A DNA stretch of 50,700 bases from DAISIK01 sp036822055. Its GTDB lineage: Bacteria; Verrucomicrobiota; Verrucomicrobiia; Opitutales; Puniceicoccaceae. The stretch covers positions 1 through 50,700 of the forward strand of contig DAISIK010000018.1 of the NCBI GenBank assembly GCA_036822055.1, read 5' to 3'. The notes under the pieces are model-generated. The model ran no database searches, was not told the DNA's origin, and saw only the letters and a list, made by a program, of their open reading frames with translations. This document shows, in pieces, positions 1 through 7,037 of this stretch; position 1 is the stretch's first letter, and the number at the start of each line of letters is the position of its first letter. A program made the position numbers and the translations under genes.

Positions 1-54
1 CTCCCCAAGCAGGAGGCAAAAGTGAGCGTAAAACGGGTTTAACTAAGCGCCATT

Positions 55-80
55 GGGGTCAAACGCAAAATTTAAATATT
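55..80 (+). repeat. Left terminal inverted repeat of RAYT element copy 1
   Basis: Twenty-six bases beginning GGGGTCAAACG and ending AAATATT. The reverse complement of 526-551 matches at 21 of 26 positions. The corresponding left end of copy 2 (1556-1581) matches that right end at 22 of 26, which supports a real element terminus. Confidence 0.7.
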
Positions 81-113
81 GAGGGTGAAGACTCAGAAGT
101 CAAAGTGGGGATC

Positions 114-525
114 ATGGCACGTCGCAGGCGTATGGAATATTTTGGAGCGACTTATCATCCGCCGTCGCGACGGCTCCGAGGAAGCGTGTGATTGCCGAGG
201 TTTCCATTCTGCTGAAGACGCAGCTATGGCGGGACAGGTGTCATTTCCCGTGGAAACTACCGGAAGGATTTGTTTGTTGAGCCCGGCAGCGGAGTGTCTT
301 TTGAGGCGACCCTGGTGGAAACGGTGGAGCGTTGTGGCTGGATGGTCTATGCTTGCGTGAGATGGGTAACCTTTTCCACCTAGAGGTGCGGATACCAGAG
401 GCGAATCTGATAATCGTTGGCTTGCCGAGCCTTTGGAGATGGGCCTTCCTTCTCGAGTGACCAACTTGATTCACGCGATTCTTGGACAGGGACGAAAAAT
501 GAAGTCAATGGGGAAGCGACGATAA
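114..525 (+). pseudogene. REP-associated tyrosine transposase (IS200-like) remnant 1
   Basis: Starting at ATG 114 the frame reads MARRRRMEYFGATYH, the typical RAYT N-terminus. After 81 foreign bases the same frame resumes at 240 with VISRGNYRKDLFVEPG and then VETVERCGWMVYACV, the expected continuation of a Y1 transposase domain. The HxH metal motif and catalytic tyrosine that should follow are missing: a deletion near 360 shifts the frame. The C-terminal end (MGLPSRVTNLIHAIL) resumes in another frame at about 391 and stops at 523-525. Most of the roughly 300-residue protein is lost, so it cannot be active. Confidence 0.7.
159..239 (+). repeat. 81-bp palindrome-containing insert inside the RAYT gene
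   Basis: Exactly 81 bases separate the RAYT codons for YH and VISRGN. The length is a multiple of three, yet the insert carries two in-frame TGA codons. Its left end holds the perfect 12-base palindrome CCGTCGCGACGG (161-172). The same insert sits at the same place in copy 2 (1660-1740), so it predates the duplication of the block. It may be a REP-like small mobile repeat, which is an inference. Confidence 0.55.
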
Positions 526-551
526 AATGTTTAAATTATACTTTCGACCCC
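526..551 (-). repeat. Right terminal inverted repeat of RAYT element copy 1
   Basis: This is the inverted partner of 55-80. It begins one base after the TAA that ends the transposase C-terminal remnant and finishes CTTTCGACCCC. Confidence 0.65.
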
Positions 552-584
552 TTTGACGGCCCTTCTTCATCGTTGGGTAAGGAA

Positions 585-622
585 TTGACAGACTTGACGC
601 CCGAATTTCATCCATGTAGCTT
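585..622 (+). promoter_or_regulatory. Candidate promoter for the toxin-antitoxin pair
   Basis: A perfect TTGACA (585-590) is followed by a second TTGACG (594-599). Only weak -10 matches lie downstream, for example TAGCTT at 617-622. No Shine-Dalgarno sequence precedes the ATG at 629, so a very short leader is possible. This is a weak prediction. Confidence 0.3.
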
Positions 623-628
623 TTACCT

Positions 629-832
629 ATGAGCGACGCCGAATTACTTGCTCTAAAGCAACACCTTACCAAGCTTTCCGAGCCCGAGCGTCGGGAGGTA
701 TCTGCCTTCATCGTCCGACTGGGGCAGGAATCGAAGGAATGGAAGGAGGAAACCGCCCGCCGACTAGACGAGATGGGAACCGGCAAAAAGACTTCCCTCT
801 CGGATCTGAGGGATCAAATCAATCGTGCCTGA
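629..832 (+). CDS. Antitoxin-like protein of a type II toxin-antitoxin pair
   Basis: A 67-residue, strongly charged and apparently helical protein. The stretch EWKEETARRLDEMGTGKK resembles the C-terminal part of small addiction-module antitoxins encoded before RelE/ParE toxins. Its stop overlaps the GTG start of the next gene by 8 bases, the usual coupling of an antitoxin to its toxin. Expected roles are neutralising the partner and repressing its own promoter. The family is recognised from general pattern and gene order only, and no DNA-binding motif is obvious. Confidence 0.6.
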   Translation: MSDAELLALKQHLTKLSEPERREVSAFIVRLGQESKEWKEETARRLDEMGTGKKTSLSDLRDQINRA

Positions 833-1085
833 ACTCCCCGACTATACCTGTTACCTGTCGGCCGAGGCGGTTTCTTTCGTAGTAGGACTTCCCAAGCAAA
901 GACAGTGGAAAGTCATCGACTTGGTCGAGCGGATTGCTGCGTTTCCTGGGTTCATTAGCGATTATCAGACGATGGATACCCAAGGTCGCTCAATCGACAA
1001 CCTGCTGCTTGAAGAGTTTTTGTTCACCTACTGGGTCGATCACGCCTCAATGGAAGTTCAGGTCACCGAGATTCTGAAAGTTTAG
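825..1085 (+). CDS. RelE/ParE-superfamily toxin-like protein
   Basis: An 86-residue protein starting with GTG inside the end of the antitoxin gene. Its size, position and the pattern of a helix (KQRQWKVIDLVERIAAFPG) followed by strands ending FTYWVDHASMEVQVTEI fit the RelE/ParE fold, whose members cleave mRNA at the ribosome or inhibit gyrase. The typical basic catalytic residues are sparse, so it may be a divergent or inactive member. Translation is probably coupled to the antitoxin. It is followed within a few bases by the attC-like hairpin at 1087-1154. Confidence 0.55.
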   Translation: MPELPDYTCYLSAEAVSFVVGLPKQRQWKVIDLVERIAAFPGFISDYQTMDTQGRSIDNLLLEEFLFTYWVDHASMEVQVTEILKV

Positions 1086-1086
1086 A

Positions 1087-1154
1087 CCACAACAAAATGC
1101 TGCACTCAACAGAATGGGCTGGCACCCATTCTTCGAGTGAGCTCGACGTTCTGA
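1087..1154 (+). repeat. attC-like imperfect inverted repeat
   Basis: Two bases after the toxin stop, AAC (1091-1093), 5 bases, then GCTGCACTC (1099-1107), AAC, AGAATGGG, a 6-base loop, CCCATTCT, TC, GAGTGAGC (1135-1142), 5 bases, and GTT (1148-1150). The arms pair over 16 bp with one bulged G and one small internal loop, and the outer AAC and GTT are symmetrically spaced. This is the layout of an integron attC site (R and L boxes with extrahelical bases). The core sequences CCACAAC and GTTCTGA do not match the usual RYYYAAC/GTTRRRY. It could instead be a transcript-end hairpin, but there is no T tract. Confidence 0.4.
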
Positions 1155-1161
1155 GAAAGAA

Positions 1162-1521
1162 ATGAAACTTAACCCCGCAGAAGAGCTAGCCCTTAAAAAG
1201 ATTGAGCGACAGGAAGTCCGATTTCAAAAATAGAAGAAAATACTTGTACTTGAATGCGTTGTAATGGTTGCTGTCGGCTTCTGGTTTATGAACATCTTAG
1301 GTAGCATCCCAGAGAATTTTAAAGAAAGTCTGGAGATGCAAGCTGTAATCTATTCGGTAGCTATCCCCGTGCTCTATTTCTTCTGCGGAATGACTGGTTG
1401 TTTAATCGGCATGATACTAAAAAACTGGAAAGGGAATCCAGAGAGAGTTCTAATTGTAGGCATTCTAAAAAGGTTACAGGCCAATGAGTCAGAACCAGCC
1501 GCTTCTGGACAACGTTGCTAA
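1162..1521 (+). pseudogene. Small membrane protein gene interrupted by an in-frame TAG
   Basis: ATG 1162, preceded by a GAGAAAG ribosome site, opens a frame reading MKLNPAEELALKKIERQEVRFQK, then TAG (1231-1233), then continues in the same frame through KKILVLECVVMVAVGFWF to TAA 1519-1521. The full frame would be 119 residues: a charged helix, a membrane segment, and a second one (VIYSVAIPVLYFFCGMTGCLIG). Restart at ATG 1264 would give an 85-residue product. The single nonsense change suggests recent decay. The function is not recognised. It lies 12 bases after the attC-like hairpin. Confidence 0.5.
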
Positions 1522-1541
1522 CGCGCTGCGCCAGAACTCTG

Positions 1542-1869
1542 AACTAAGCGCCATTGGGGTCGAACGTATACTTTAACTATTAAGGGTGAAGACTCAGAAG
1601 TCAAAGTGGGGATCATGGCACGTCGCAGGCGCATGGAATATTTTGGAGCGACTTATCATCCGCCGTCGCGACGGCTCCAAAGAAGCGTGTGATTGCCGAG
1701 GTTTCCATTCTGCTGAAGACGCAGCTAGGGCGGGACAGGTGTCATTTCCCGTGGAAACTACCGGAAGGATTTGTTTGTTGAGCCCGGCAGCGGAGTGTCT
1801 TCTGAGGCGACCCTGGTGGAAACGGTGGAGCGTTGTGGTCGGGAGGTCTATGTGCAATGGCGCTTATTT
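1542..1869 (+). mobile_element. RAYT-derived insertion element, copy 2 (right end lost)
   Basis: Bases 1542-1852 repeat 41-351. The left terminal repeat is present at 1556-1581, but the element breaks off after the codons for VETVERCG and the inner right repeat is absent. TAAGCGCCATT (1545-1555) immediately left of the repeat is matched by its exact reverse complement AATGGCGCTTA at 1856-1866. The remnant therefore sits inside an 11-bp inverted repeat, which is either the element's outer end or a hairpin target into which it jumped. Confidence 0.6.
1615..1851 (+). pseudogene. REP-associated tyrosine transposase remnant 2
   Basis: It has the same MARRRRMEYFGATYH start as remnant 1, the same 81-bp insert (1660-1740), and the same resumption at VISRGNYRKDLFVEPG. 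It ends after about 40 further codons, and the catalytic motifs and C-terminal part are absent. It is a duplicate of an already broken gene. Confidence 0.65.
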
Positions 1870-1902
1870 AATCCTCCCTGCAAATCCAGATGAGATTCCG
1901 AA

Positions 1903-2193
1903 ATGATGAACGTTTTTCAATACGTTAAAGAATGGTATAAAGAAAACTGTGATGGTGACTGGGAGCATCAATACGGAGCCAGTATCAATACATTGGATAA
2001 TCCAGGGTGGGAGGTTCGCGTTGATCTGGCGTTCACAGAATTGGAGTGTCTAGAAATTGAATAAAAGCTAATACAAAACAGCGAAAATGATTGGTATGGA
2101 TTCTCCGTAAAGAACAAGGTGTTCGAGGCGGCAGGAGATCCAGATAAGCTAGAGATAATATTGGAAAAATTCAGGGAAATAGCCGAGAAGTAA
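1903..2193 (+). pseudogene. Imm53-family immunity protein gene interrupted by an in-frame TAA
   Basis: From ATG 1903 (or 1906) the frame reads MMNVFQYVKEWYKENCDGDW, then EHQYGASINTLDNPGWEVRV. This matches the Imm53 family of polymorphic-toxin immunity proteins (W-x-CDGDWEH-x-G-x-x-I-x-TLDNPGW). TAA at 2062-2064 interrupts it, and the same frame continues QNSENDWYGFSVKNKVFEAAG to TAA 2191-2193, about 96 codons in all. No toxin gene is adjacent, so this is an orphan immunity gene of a kind often scattered in accessory islands. Imm53 is recalled from sequence pattern and was not searched. Confidence 0.6.
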
Positions 2194-2208
2194 CGCCCCA
2201 AAGAAAGT

Positions 2209-2222
2209 AACTAAGCTCCATT
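2209..2222 (+). repeat. Third copy of the AACTAAGCKCCATT motif
   Basis: AACTAAGCTCCATT follows the imm53 stop by 16 bases. It differs by one base from the motif that starts both RAYT copies (41-54, 1542-1555). It is followed by AACGTTTGAACCC, whose reverse complement resembles the GGGGTCAAACG element end. It may be an empty or eroded site. Confidence 0.35.
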
Positions 2223-2269
2223 AACGTTTGAACCCTTTTGGGGAATTCCTACTTGATGGCGAGTTGTTT

Positions 2270-4840
2270 CTAAAGTCTCGGGTCCACTGGCTCGCTTTCA
2301 AGGGCCAGCACGGCGAAGACGCACTCGTGGACACGCCGGAGCGGCTCGTTGCGGACAAAGCGTTCCAATGCCTCAATGCCCAGAGCAAACTCCCGCATGG
2401 CCAGCGAACGTTTGGCCGAAAGCCCCCGTTTGCGGAGTCGCTCCAGGTTTTCGGGCAGGGTGTATTCAGGGCCGTAGATGATGCGCAGGTATTCCCTGCC
2501 CCGGCATTTGATCGCGGGTTGGGCGAGTCCGCGACGGCCCTTGGCGGTGAAGTCCAATGGCTTCACGACCATGCCCTCAGACCCTTGTGCCGTAGCATCA
2601 AGCCACCATTTCGTCGCACCCTTCAAGCTCGCCTCGTCGAGCAGATCGACCACTTGGTGGGGAGTCTGCAACAGGATTCCTACCGGGTCGGCCTGACAAA
2701 TTCCGGCAATTTGGTTCATGTGCCAGAGGTGGTCCCGGTCGATGTGACATTTTCCTTCTGTGGCCAGCAAATGAAACGGAGCCAGTTTAAAATCGGCCAG
2801 TGATCGCACCGGCCAGCAGTAGCCACGGTAGGCCTTTTCATAAGCAACGAGGCATTTCTGCTTGTTTTGGTAGCGGCTTAAGAGATCTGTAAACTCCGGT
2901 CCTCGGTCGGCGGCACCAGCCAAAAGCTCCATCGCCGCGGGCAGGGCGGCACGTCCCGCCGCTGCCACAACGGCGTATTGTTGCCGGATGAGTTCCTTTG
3001 CCTTGGCCGACCAAGGCATTAGTTCGCAATCGAAGCAGGCCCAATCCGTTTGGTGGTCCTCCCAAAACTCGGCGCGATCCAGCGAGCCCTTCACATGTTC
3101 CAGGAGCTGAGTTTCCAAGCCACGGTCCTCAAAAAATCGTCTCCCGGTTCGGGTGAAAAGGATGCCGATACCATCACCATCCGAAGCCGGAATGCCAAAG
3201 CGTTTTTCAACAACTTCCGCGCTGCGACAAATGACCAGCACGGCCCGCGAGCCCATGTGCTTTTGCTCACAAATCACCCGTGGCACGCCCTCGTTGCGAT
3301 AATAAGCGAATGCTTCGGTTGGATGTTCCAAAAAGCCCTCAAGCCCGGATGTCTCCGGCGGGGACATCGTCGGGGGCAGGTAGATGAGCCATTTGGGGTT
3401 GGCCGCAAACCGACTGATCACTTCGAGTGCAGCGGTGGCGTTTTCTTCGCGCACGGTCACGTTGCTGAGCAGTCGCGTGCCAACAATGCGTTTGCCGATT
3501 ACGTCGGCAAGGTCGAGGATGCTGTCGAGCTGGTGCTGGGTGCTCAGGACGGGCGGGGGCTCGTCCGGTAGGAAGGGACGCGCAGGTTCGGCGTAGGTTT
3601 GGCGGGCGTCAACGGAAACGATTTCGAGCTCCGGGTAGCGCAGGGCCGTGAGCTTGCCGCCGAAAACGCAGCCGTTATCGATGTTAATGGTGCGGTTAAC
3701 CCATTCCGGGGCTGGCACCGGAGTGTGGCCATAAACGACGCGAGCCGTGCCCCGATACTCCGCCGCCCAGTTGTGGCGCACAGGCAGGCCGAACTCATCG
3801 GTTTCGCCTGTGGTTTCACCGAAGAGAGCAAATTCCCGGACCCGCCCCGAACCGCGCCCCTGCATCGATTCCTTCATTCCCGCATGGGCAACGACAAGCT
3901 TGCCTTCGTCGAAAACATAATGACTGACCAGCGAATCAAAAAAGTCCGCTGCAACCCGTGAAAAGCCACGGTAATCTTTTTCGTAATTTTCAAACTGGAT
4001 CAGGGATTCGGCAAGCCCGTGGGTGATCTGGACATTTTTGCCGAAGGTTTTGCGCATGAACTTGATGTCGTGGTTACCGGGAACAGCCAGGGCCGTCCCG
4101 GCTTTGAATGATTCGAGAACCAGACGGACGACCTCCGGAGATTTCGGTCCGCGATCCACGAGGTCGCCAAGAAACACCATGCGACGCCCCTCCGGGTGGG
4201 ACCAGGCACCGCCCGGTTGCGCAGCGTAGCCGAGCGCGACGAGGAGTTCTGTCAATTCATCATAGCAGCCGTGCACATCACCAATGATGTCAAAGGGGCC
4301 GTGGTCCGACTTGCGATTGTTCCAGAGCGGTTGACGTTCGATGGTGGCCATATCCACCTCCTCCGAGTTTTGAAGGACATGCACATGCCGGAAGCCTTCG
4401 CGGCCCAGGCCGCGCAGGGATTTGCGTAGTTGCTGGCTTTGTTGTCGGACCACATGGGGGCCGAAGGTCCGGTCGGGTCGGGACGCATTGCGTTCCTGAC
4501 AAATTTTCTCCGAAAGATTCAGGACGATGGCCACTGGCAGGCAGTGGTATTCGCGAGCCAGGGCCACGAACGGTTTCCGTGCTTCCGGTTGGACGTTGGT
4601 GGCATCGACCACGGTGAGAAGACCGCGCGACAAGCGCTTGGCTGCCACGTAATGCAAAACATCAAACGCATCGCTGGTGGCAGCCTGATTATTTTCATCA
4701 TCCGACACCCACCCGCGGCAGGCGTCGGAGGAAAGAATTTCGGTAGGTTTGAAATGTTTCCGGGCGAAAGAAGACTTACCCGAACCGGACGGGCCGATCA
4801 GCACAACGAGGGCAAGCTCCGGGATGGTGAGGGGTTTCAT
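2270..4840 (-). CDS. pnkp: Polynucleotide kinase-phosphatase-ligase (RNA repair)
   Basis: Three-module RNA-repair enzyme that heals and seals broken RNA (typically tRNA) together with Hen1. With the start at ATG 4840 it has 856 residues. The N-terminal kinase has P-loop GPSGSGKSS (about 16-24). The central binuclear metallophosphatase has GDVHGCYDE (from 187), GDLVDRG (from 225), GNHD (about 255) and YGHTP (about 370). The C-terminal adenylyltransferase carries the nucleotidyl lysine in EQKHMGSR (Lys about 527). All key motifs are present. A GTG nine codons upstream (4867) could also start it, but MKPLTIPEL is the usual N-terminus. hen1 is on the same strand 2.2 kb upstream, separated by an ATPase gene. 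Confidence 0.93.
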   Translation of the reverse strand: MKPLTIPELALVVLIGPSGSGKSSFARKHFKPTEILSSDACRGWVSDDENNQAATSDAFDVLHYVAAKRLSRGLLTVVDATNVQPEARKPFVALAREYHCLPVAIVLNLSEKICQERNASRPDRTFGPHVVRQQSQQLRKSLRGLGREGFRHVHVLQNSEEVDMATIERQPLWNNRKSDHGPFDIIGDVHGCYDELTELLVALGYAAQPGGAWSHPEGRRMVFLGDLVDRGPKSPEVVRLVLESFKAGTALAVPGNHDIKFMRKTFGKNVQITHGLAESLIQFENYEKDYRGFSRVAADFFDSLVSHYVFDEGKLVVAHAGMKESMQGRGSGRVREFALFGETTGETDEFGLPVRHNWAAEYRGTARVVYGHTPVPAPEWVNRTINIDNGCVFGGKLTALRYPELEIVSVDARQTYAEPARPFLPDEPPPVLSTQHQLDSILDLADVIGKRIVGTRLLSNVTVREENATAALEVISRFAANPKWLIYLPPTMSPPETSGLEGFLEHPTEAFAYYRNEGVPRVICEQKHMGSRAVLVICRSAEVVEKRFGIPASDGDGIGILFTRTGRRFFEDRGLETQLLEHVKGSLDRAEFWEDHQTDWACFDCELMPWSAKAKELIRQQYAVVAAAGRAALPAAMELLAGAADRGPEFTDLLSRYQNKQKCLVAYEKAYRGYCWPVRSLADFKLAPFHLLATEGKCHIDRDHLWHMNQIAGICQADPVGILLQTPHQVVDLLDEASLKGATKWWLDATAQGSEGMVVKPLDFTAKGRRGLAQPAIKCRGREYLRIIYGPEYTLPENLERLRKRGLSAKRSLAMREFALGIEALERFVRNEPLRRVHECVFAVLALESEPVDPRL

Positions 4841-5036
4841 GGCGATTGGGTTAACCGAGGCAGCCACTTGTGTCTTTGAAGTGGCGGACCGCTTTGGTTG
4901 GTCTCAGGAAAAAGATTTACGGTATTCATCTCTTTAGAGGTAGGATATTTTATTTTATTCCAAAAACGAAAGAGGCGACACATTAAAGTTGCTCGGTCCC
5001 ATGGCGGGCTTCCCACATCATAGCGGGACAAAATGA

Positions 5037-6200
5037 TCAGGGGCGGACTTGAAGATAGTCTGGCAGACCGATGGCTGTGACGGTCTTGGACAGTGGGTAA
5101 GCTTTCCCTTTGGGGATGACAATGAAGCCGCAATCTGCACGCAGCGTTTGCATGCTTTCGATGAGGCCGGGGGTGACCTTGGGCGAAAGCGTGCGCTTGA
5201 TTTCCAAGGCTGTGATTTTGCCGTCGGGTTCTTCGATAACTAAATCAATTTCGGCACCTGCATGGGTTCGGTAATGGCTGGCAGCGGTGTTATTGGGTAA
5301 GCGATTGAGTATTTGTTCGATGCAATATCCCTCCCACGAAGCCCCACACAGCGGGTGGCCGAGAACTTGCTCCAGCGTCGGCAGGCCGGCCAGCGCATGG
5401 AGCAAGCCGCTGTCTCGCCAATAAATTTTTGGGGATTTCACGAGCCGTTTGCCCGCGTTTCGCGACCACGACGGGAGCGAGCGCACCAGATACAGACCCT
5501 CCAGCAAATCGAGGTAGCGGCGGGCGGTTTTTCCATCAATACCTAGAGAGTCGGCCAATTTGCTCAAGTTGAGGGTGGCCCCCTGCTGGTGTGCCAGCAT
5601 GCTACAGAAACGGCGCAAAACGATCGGCGTGGACGTGATGCCTTGTTGCGGCAGATACCGCTCGACGTAGCTTGTGATAAAATCCTCGCGCCATTGCAGA
5701 GAAGTCTCTCCATCGATGGCAAGGTAGCTGTCCGGGTAACCACCCCGCTCCCAATGGGACGGCATTATCCGCTCAGGCTCCGGCAGCTCTGGAAGCTGAA
5801 AGGGGGTGAGTTCCAGATAGCTGATGCGCCCGGCCAAGCTCTCGGAGCTTTGCTGCAAAAGATCGGGCGAGGCCGAGCCAAGCAGCAAAAACTGCATTGC
5901 CCGCTCGCCCAATTGGCGGCGCTCGTCAATCAGGCTGCGCAACACGGGAAACAATTCCGGCAAGCGTTGGACTTCGTCGAGGATGACCAATTGACCCGAT
6001 AAACCCGAGAGGTAAAGCTCCGGATCAGCCAGTTTGGCAAGATCCGAGGGGCGTTCCAGGTCAAGATAATGCACCGGTTTACCCACCTCCAAACTCCGAG
6101 CCAAAGTTGTCTTACCCACCTGCCGGGAGCCGAGCAAGGCCACCGCCGGCGCCTGACCGAGACGCTTGAGCAAGGTGCTCTGGATGTCGCGAAAAATCAT
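5037..6200 (-). CDS. AAA-type ATPase with C-terminal DUF4143 domain
   Basis: 387 residues. Walker A GSRQVGKTT (24-32), Walker B LVILDEVQ (71-78), then a winged-helix-like middle and a DUF4143 C-terminus. Residues 315-335 carry AEIDLVIEE and ALEIK, the D...ExK arrangement seen in the nuclease-like tail of this family. Such proteins are common in accessory regions, and their biological role is mostly unknown. It sits between the nucleotidyltransferase remnant and pnkp on the same strand, splitting the normally adjacent Hen1/Pnkp genes, with 435 bp upstream and about 196 bp downstream. It may be an insertion or a functional addition, and sequence alone cannot separate the two. Confidence 0.85.
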   Translation of the reverse strand: MIFRDIQSTLLKRLGQAPAVALLGSRQVGKTTLARSLEVGKPVHYLDLERPSDLAKLADPELYLSGLSGQLVILDEVQRLPELFPVLRSLIDERRQLGERAMQFLLLGSASPDLLQQSSESLAGRISYLELTPFQLPELPEPERIMPSHWERGGYPDSYLAIDGETSLQWREDFITSYVERYLPQQGITSTPIVLRRFCSMLAHQQGATLNLSKLADSLGIDGKTARRYLDLLEGLYLVRSLPSWSRNAGKRLVKSPKIYWRDSGLLHALAGLPTLEQVLGHPLCGASWEGYCIEQILNRLPNNTAASHYRTHAGAEIDLVIEEPDGKITALEIKRTLSPKVTPGLIESMQTLRADCGFIVIPKGKAYPLSKTVTAIGLPDYLQVRP

Positions 6201-6635
6201 TTACCTTGAAAATACGGAATGCATTCCTATTTTTCAAGGCCGTTAATCCAACAAAAAAGTTCAGAATCTCACCCCGGAATCCTGGTCGAGAGCGGAGCTT
6301 TTTGTGTAAATCTCGGGTTATACCTTAGAAATTCACAGATTTGCGGGAATGCGATGCTCTTCTCAACGAATCATGAAAGAACACCGAGATGCCCAGCTGT
6401 TCGCATTGTCGGCTTGCCAGGCATCAACGGGGTAGGAAGCGATTGCTGGACACCATTCTGGTCGCTACCCTGTAAGGCGCGAGAATCAAACGCTTCATCA
6501 CCAACAATAGCCGCGATTCTCTCTGCTGGGCAGCTTTGCAATCATCCCCGCCCCCCCATAAACGGGGGGGGCTCATTCCATGGAGATCCACGATTTTCAA
6601 GAAGTTCAATGACCCCTGGCACCCAGCAAATTTCC
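6201..6635. other. Intergenic stretch without a convincing gene
   Basis: 435 bases between the ATPase and the nucleotidyltransferase remnant. It contains a C-run/G-run dyad at 6545-6573, in which seven or more G pair with C around CATAAACG on the plus strand. Read on the minus strand, just after the upstream gene, there is TGCCAGGGGTCATTGAAC, similar in style to RAYT/REP-type element ends. A 61-codon minus-strand frame (6424-6609) shows no recognisable features. The stretch probably marks an old insertion or deletion scar. Confidence 0.4.
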
Positions 6636-7037
6636 TTAGGCACGGAAAGGTGAGCTGCGTAGTTCGATCAGGAGCTTATTCAGGGAGGCCCGGGTTATTT
6701 CCTCGGGTGCTTCACGCAGGATGCTTGACTGAGAGGCCGATTCCAATTCAGCGCGCAATCGTAGGTATTCTTGCTCATGGTAGCTGATGTTAGAATTGTC
6801 CAGTCCGCCTTTTTCAGGCTGCGCGAGTTTCTGGGCCATCAAGTCACTCACCAACTGGGAACGGTAATCCTCATTGAGAATCTTGAGATTCGCCTCAACC
6901 CGTCCGGTTCGCATCAAATGGATGCCGGTTAAAAGGACGCGATAAACATATAGGAGCGGTTTGAGTCGGCGAGGTGATTCCTTGAAGAAAAGATTCCACT
7001 GTGTTCCGGCGGAAAGGTTGAGCGGGTGGTGGCTCAT
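6636..7037 (-). CDS. C-terminal part of a COG3541-like nucleotidyltransferase, catalytic half missing
   Basis: 133 residues. The segment TQWNLFFKESPRRLKPLLYV and the following YRVLLTGIHLMRTGRVEANL resemble the C-terminal half of polymerase-beta-superfamily nucleotidyltransferases (COG3541 type), which I recall as occasional partners of RNA-repair genes. The N-terminal catalytic domain with its GS...DxD metal motif is absent: only about 12 residues precede the conserved part. The start ATG overlaps the hen1 stop (ATGA), so it is still translationally coupled. It is either an in-frame internal deletion remnant or a free-standing C-terminal subunit. Confidence 0.55.
   Translation of the reverse strand: MSHHPLNLSAGTQWNLFFKESPRRLKPLLYVYRVLLTGIHLMRTGRVEANLKILNEDYRSQLVSDLMAQKLAQPEKGGLDNSNISYHEQEYLRLRAELESASQSSILREAPEEITRASLNKLLIELRSSPFRA

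Larger units (their letters stand above)
41..551 (+). mobile_element. RAYT-derived insertion element, copy 1 (defective)
   Basis: A defective element built around a REP-associated tyrosine transposase remnant. A 26-bp terminal repeat at 55-80 (starting GGGGTCAAACG) is matched inverted at 526-551 with 21 of 26 identities. Between them lie the start and the end of a RAYT gene with its middle deleted. The block 41-351 recurs at 1542-1852 with no indels and roughly 15 substitutions by hand count (about 95 percent identical). The shared block begins with AACTAAGCGCCATT, so that motif is either part of the element or its preferred target. No flanking target duplication could be established. Confidence 0.7.

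Noticed and set aside
1231..2064. Stop-codon recoding as an explanation for the two in-frame stops
   Set aside because: One is TAG and one TAA, with no recoding element visible, and they lie among broken transposase genes. Decay is simpler.
6424..6609. A 61-codon minus-strand frame between the nucleotidyltransferase remnant and the ATPase
   Set aside because: No motif or ribosome site, and it crosses the C-run/G-run dyad. Treated as intergenic.
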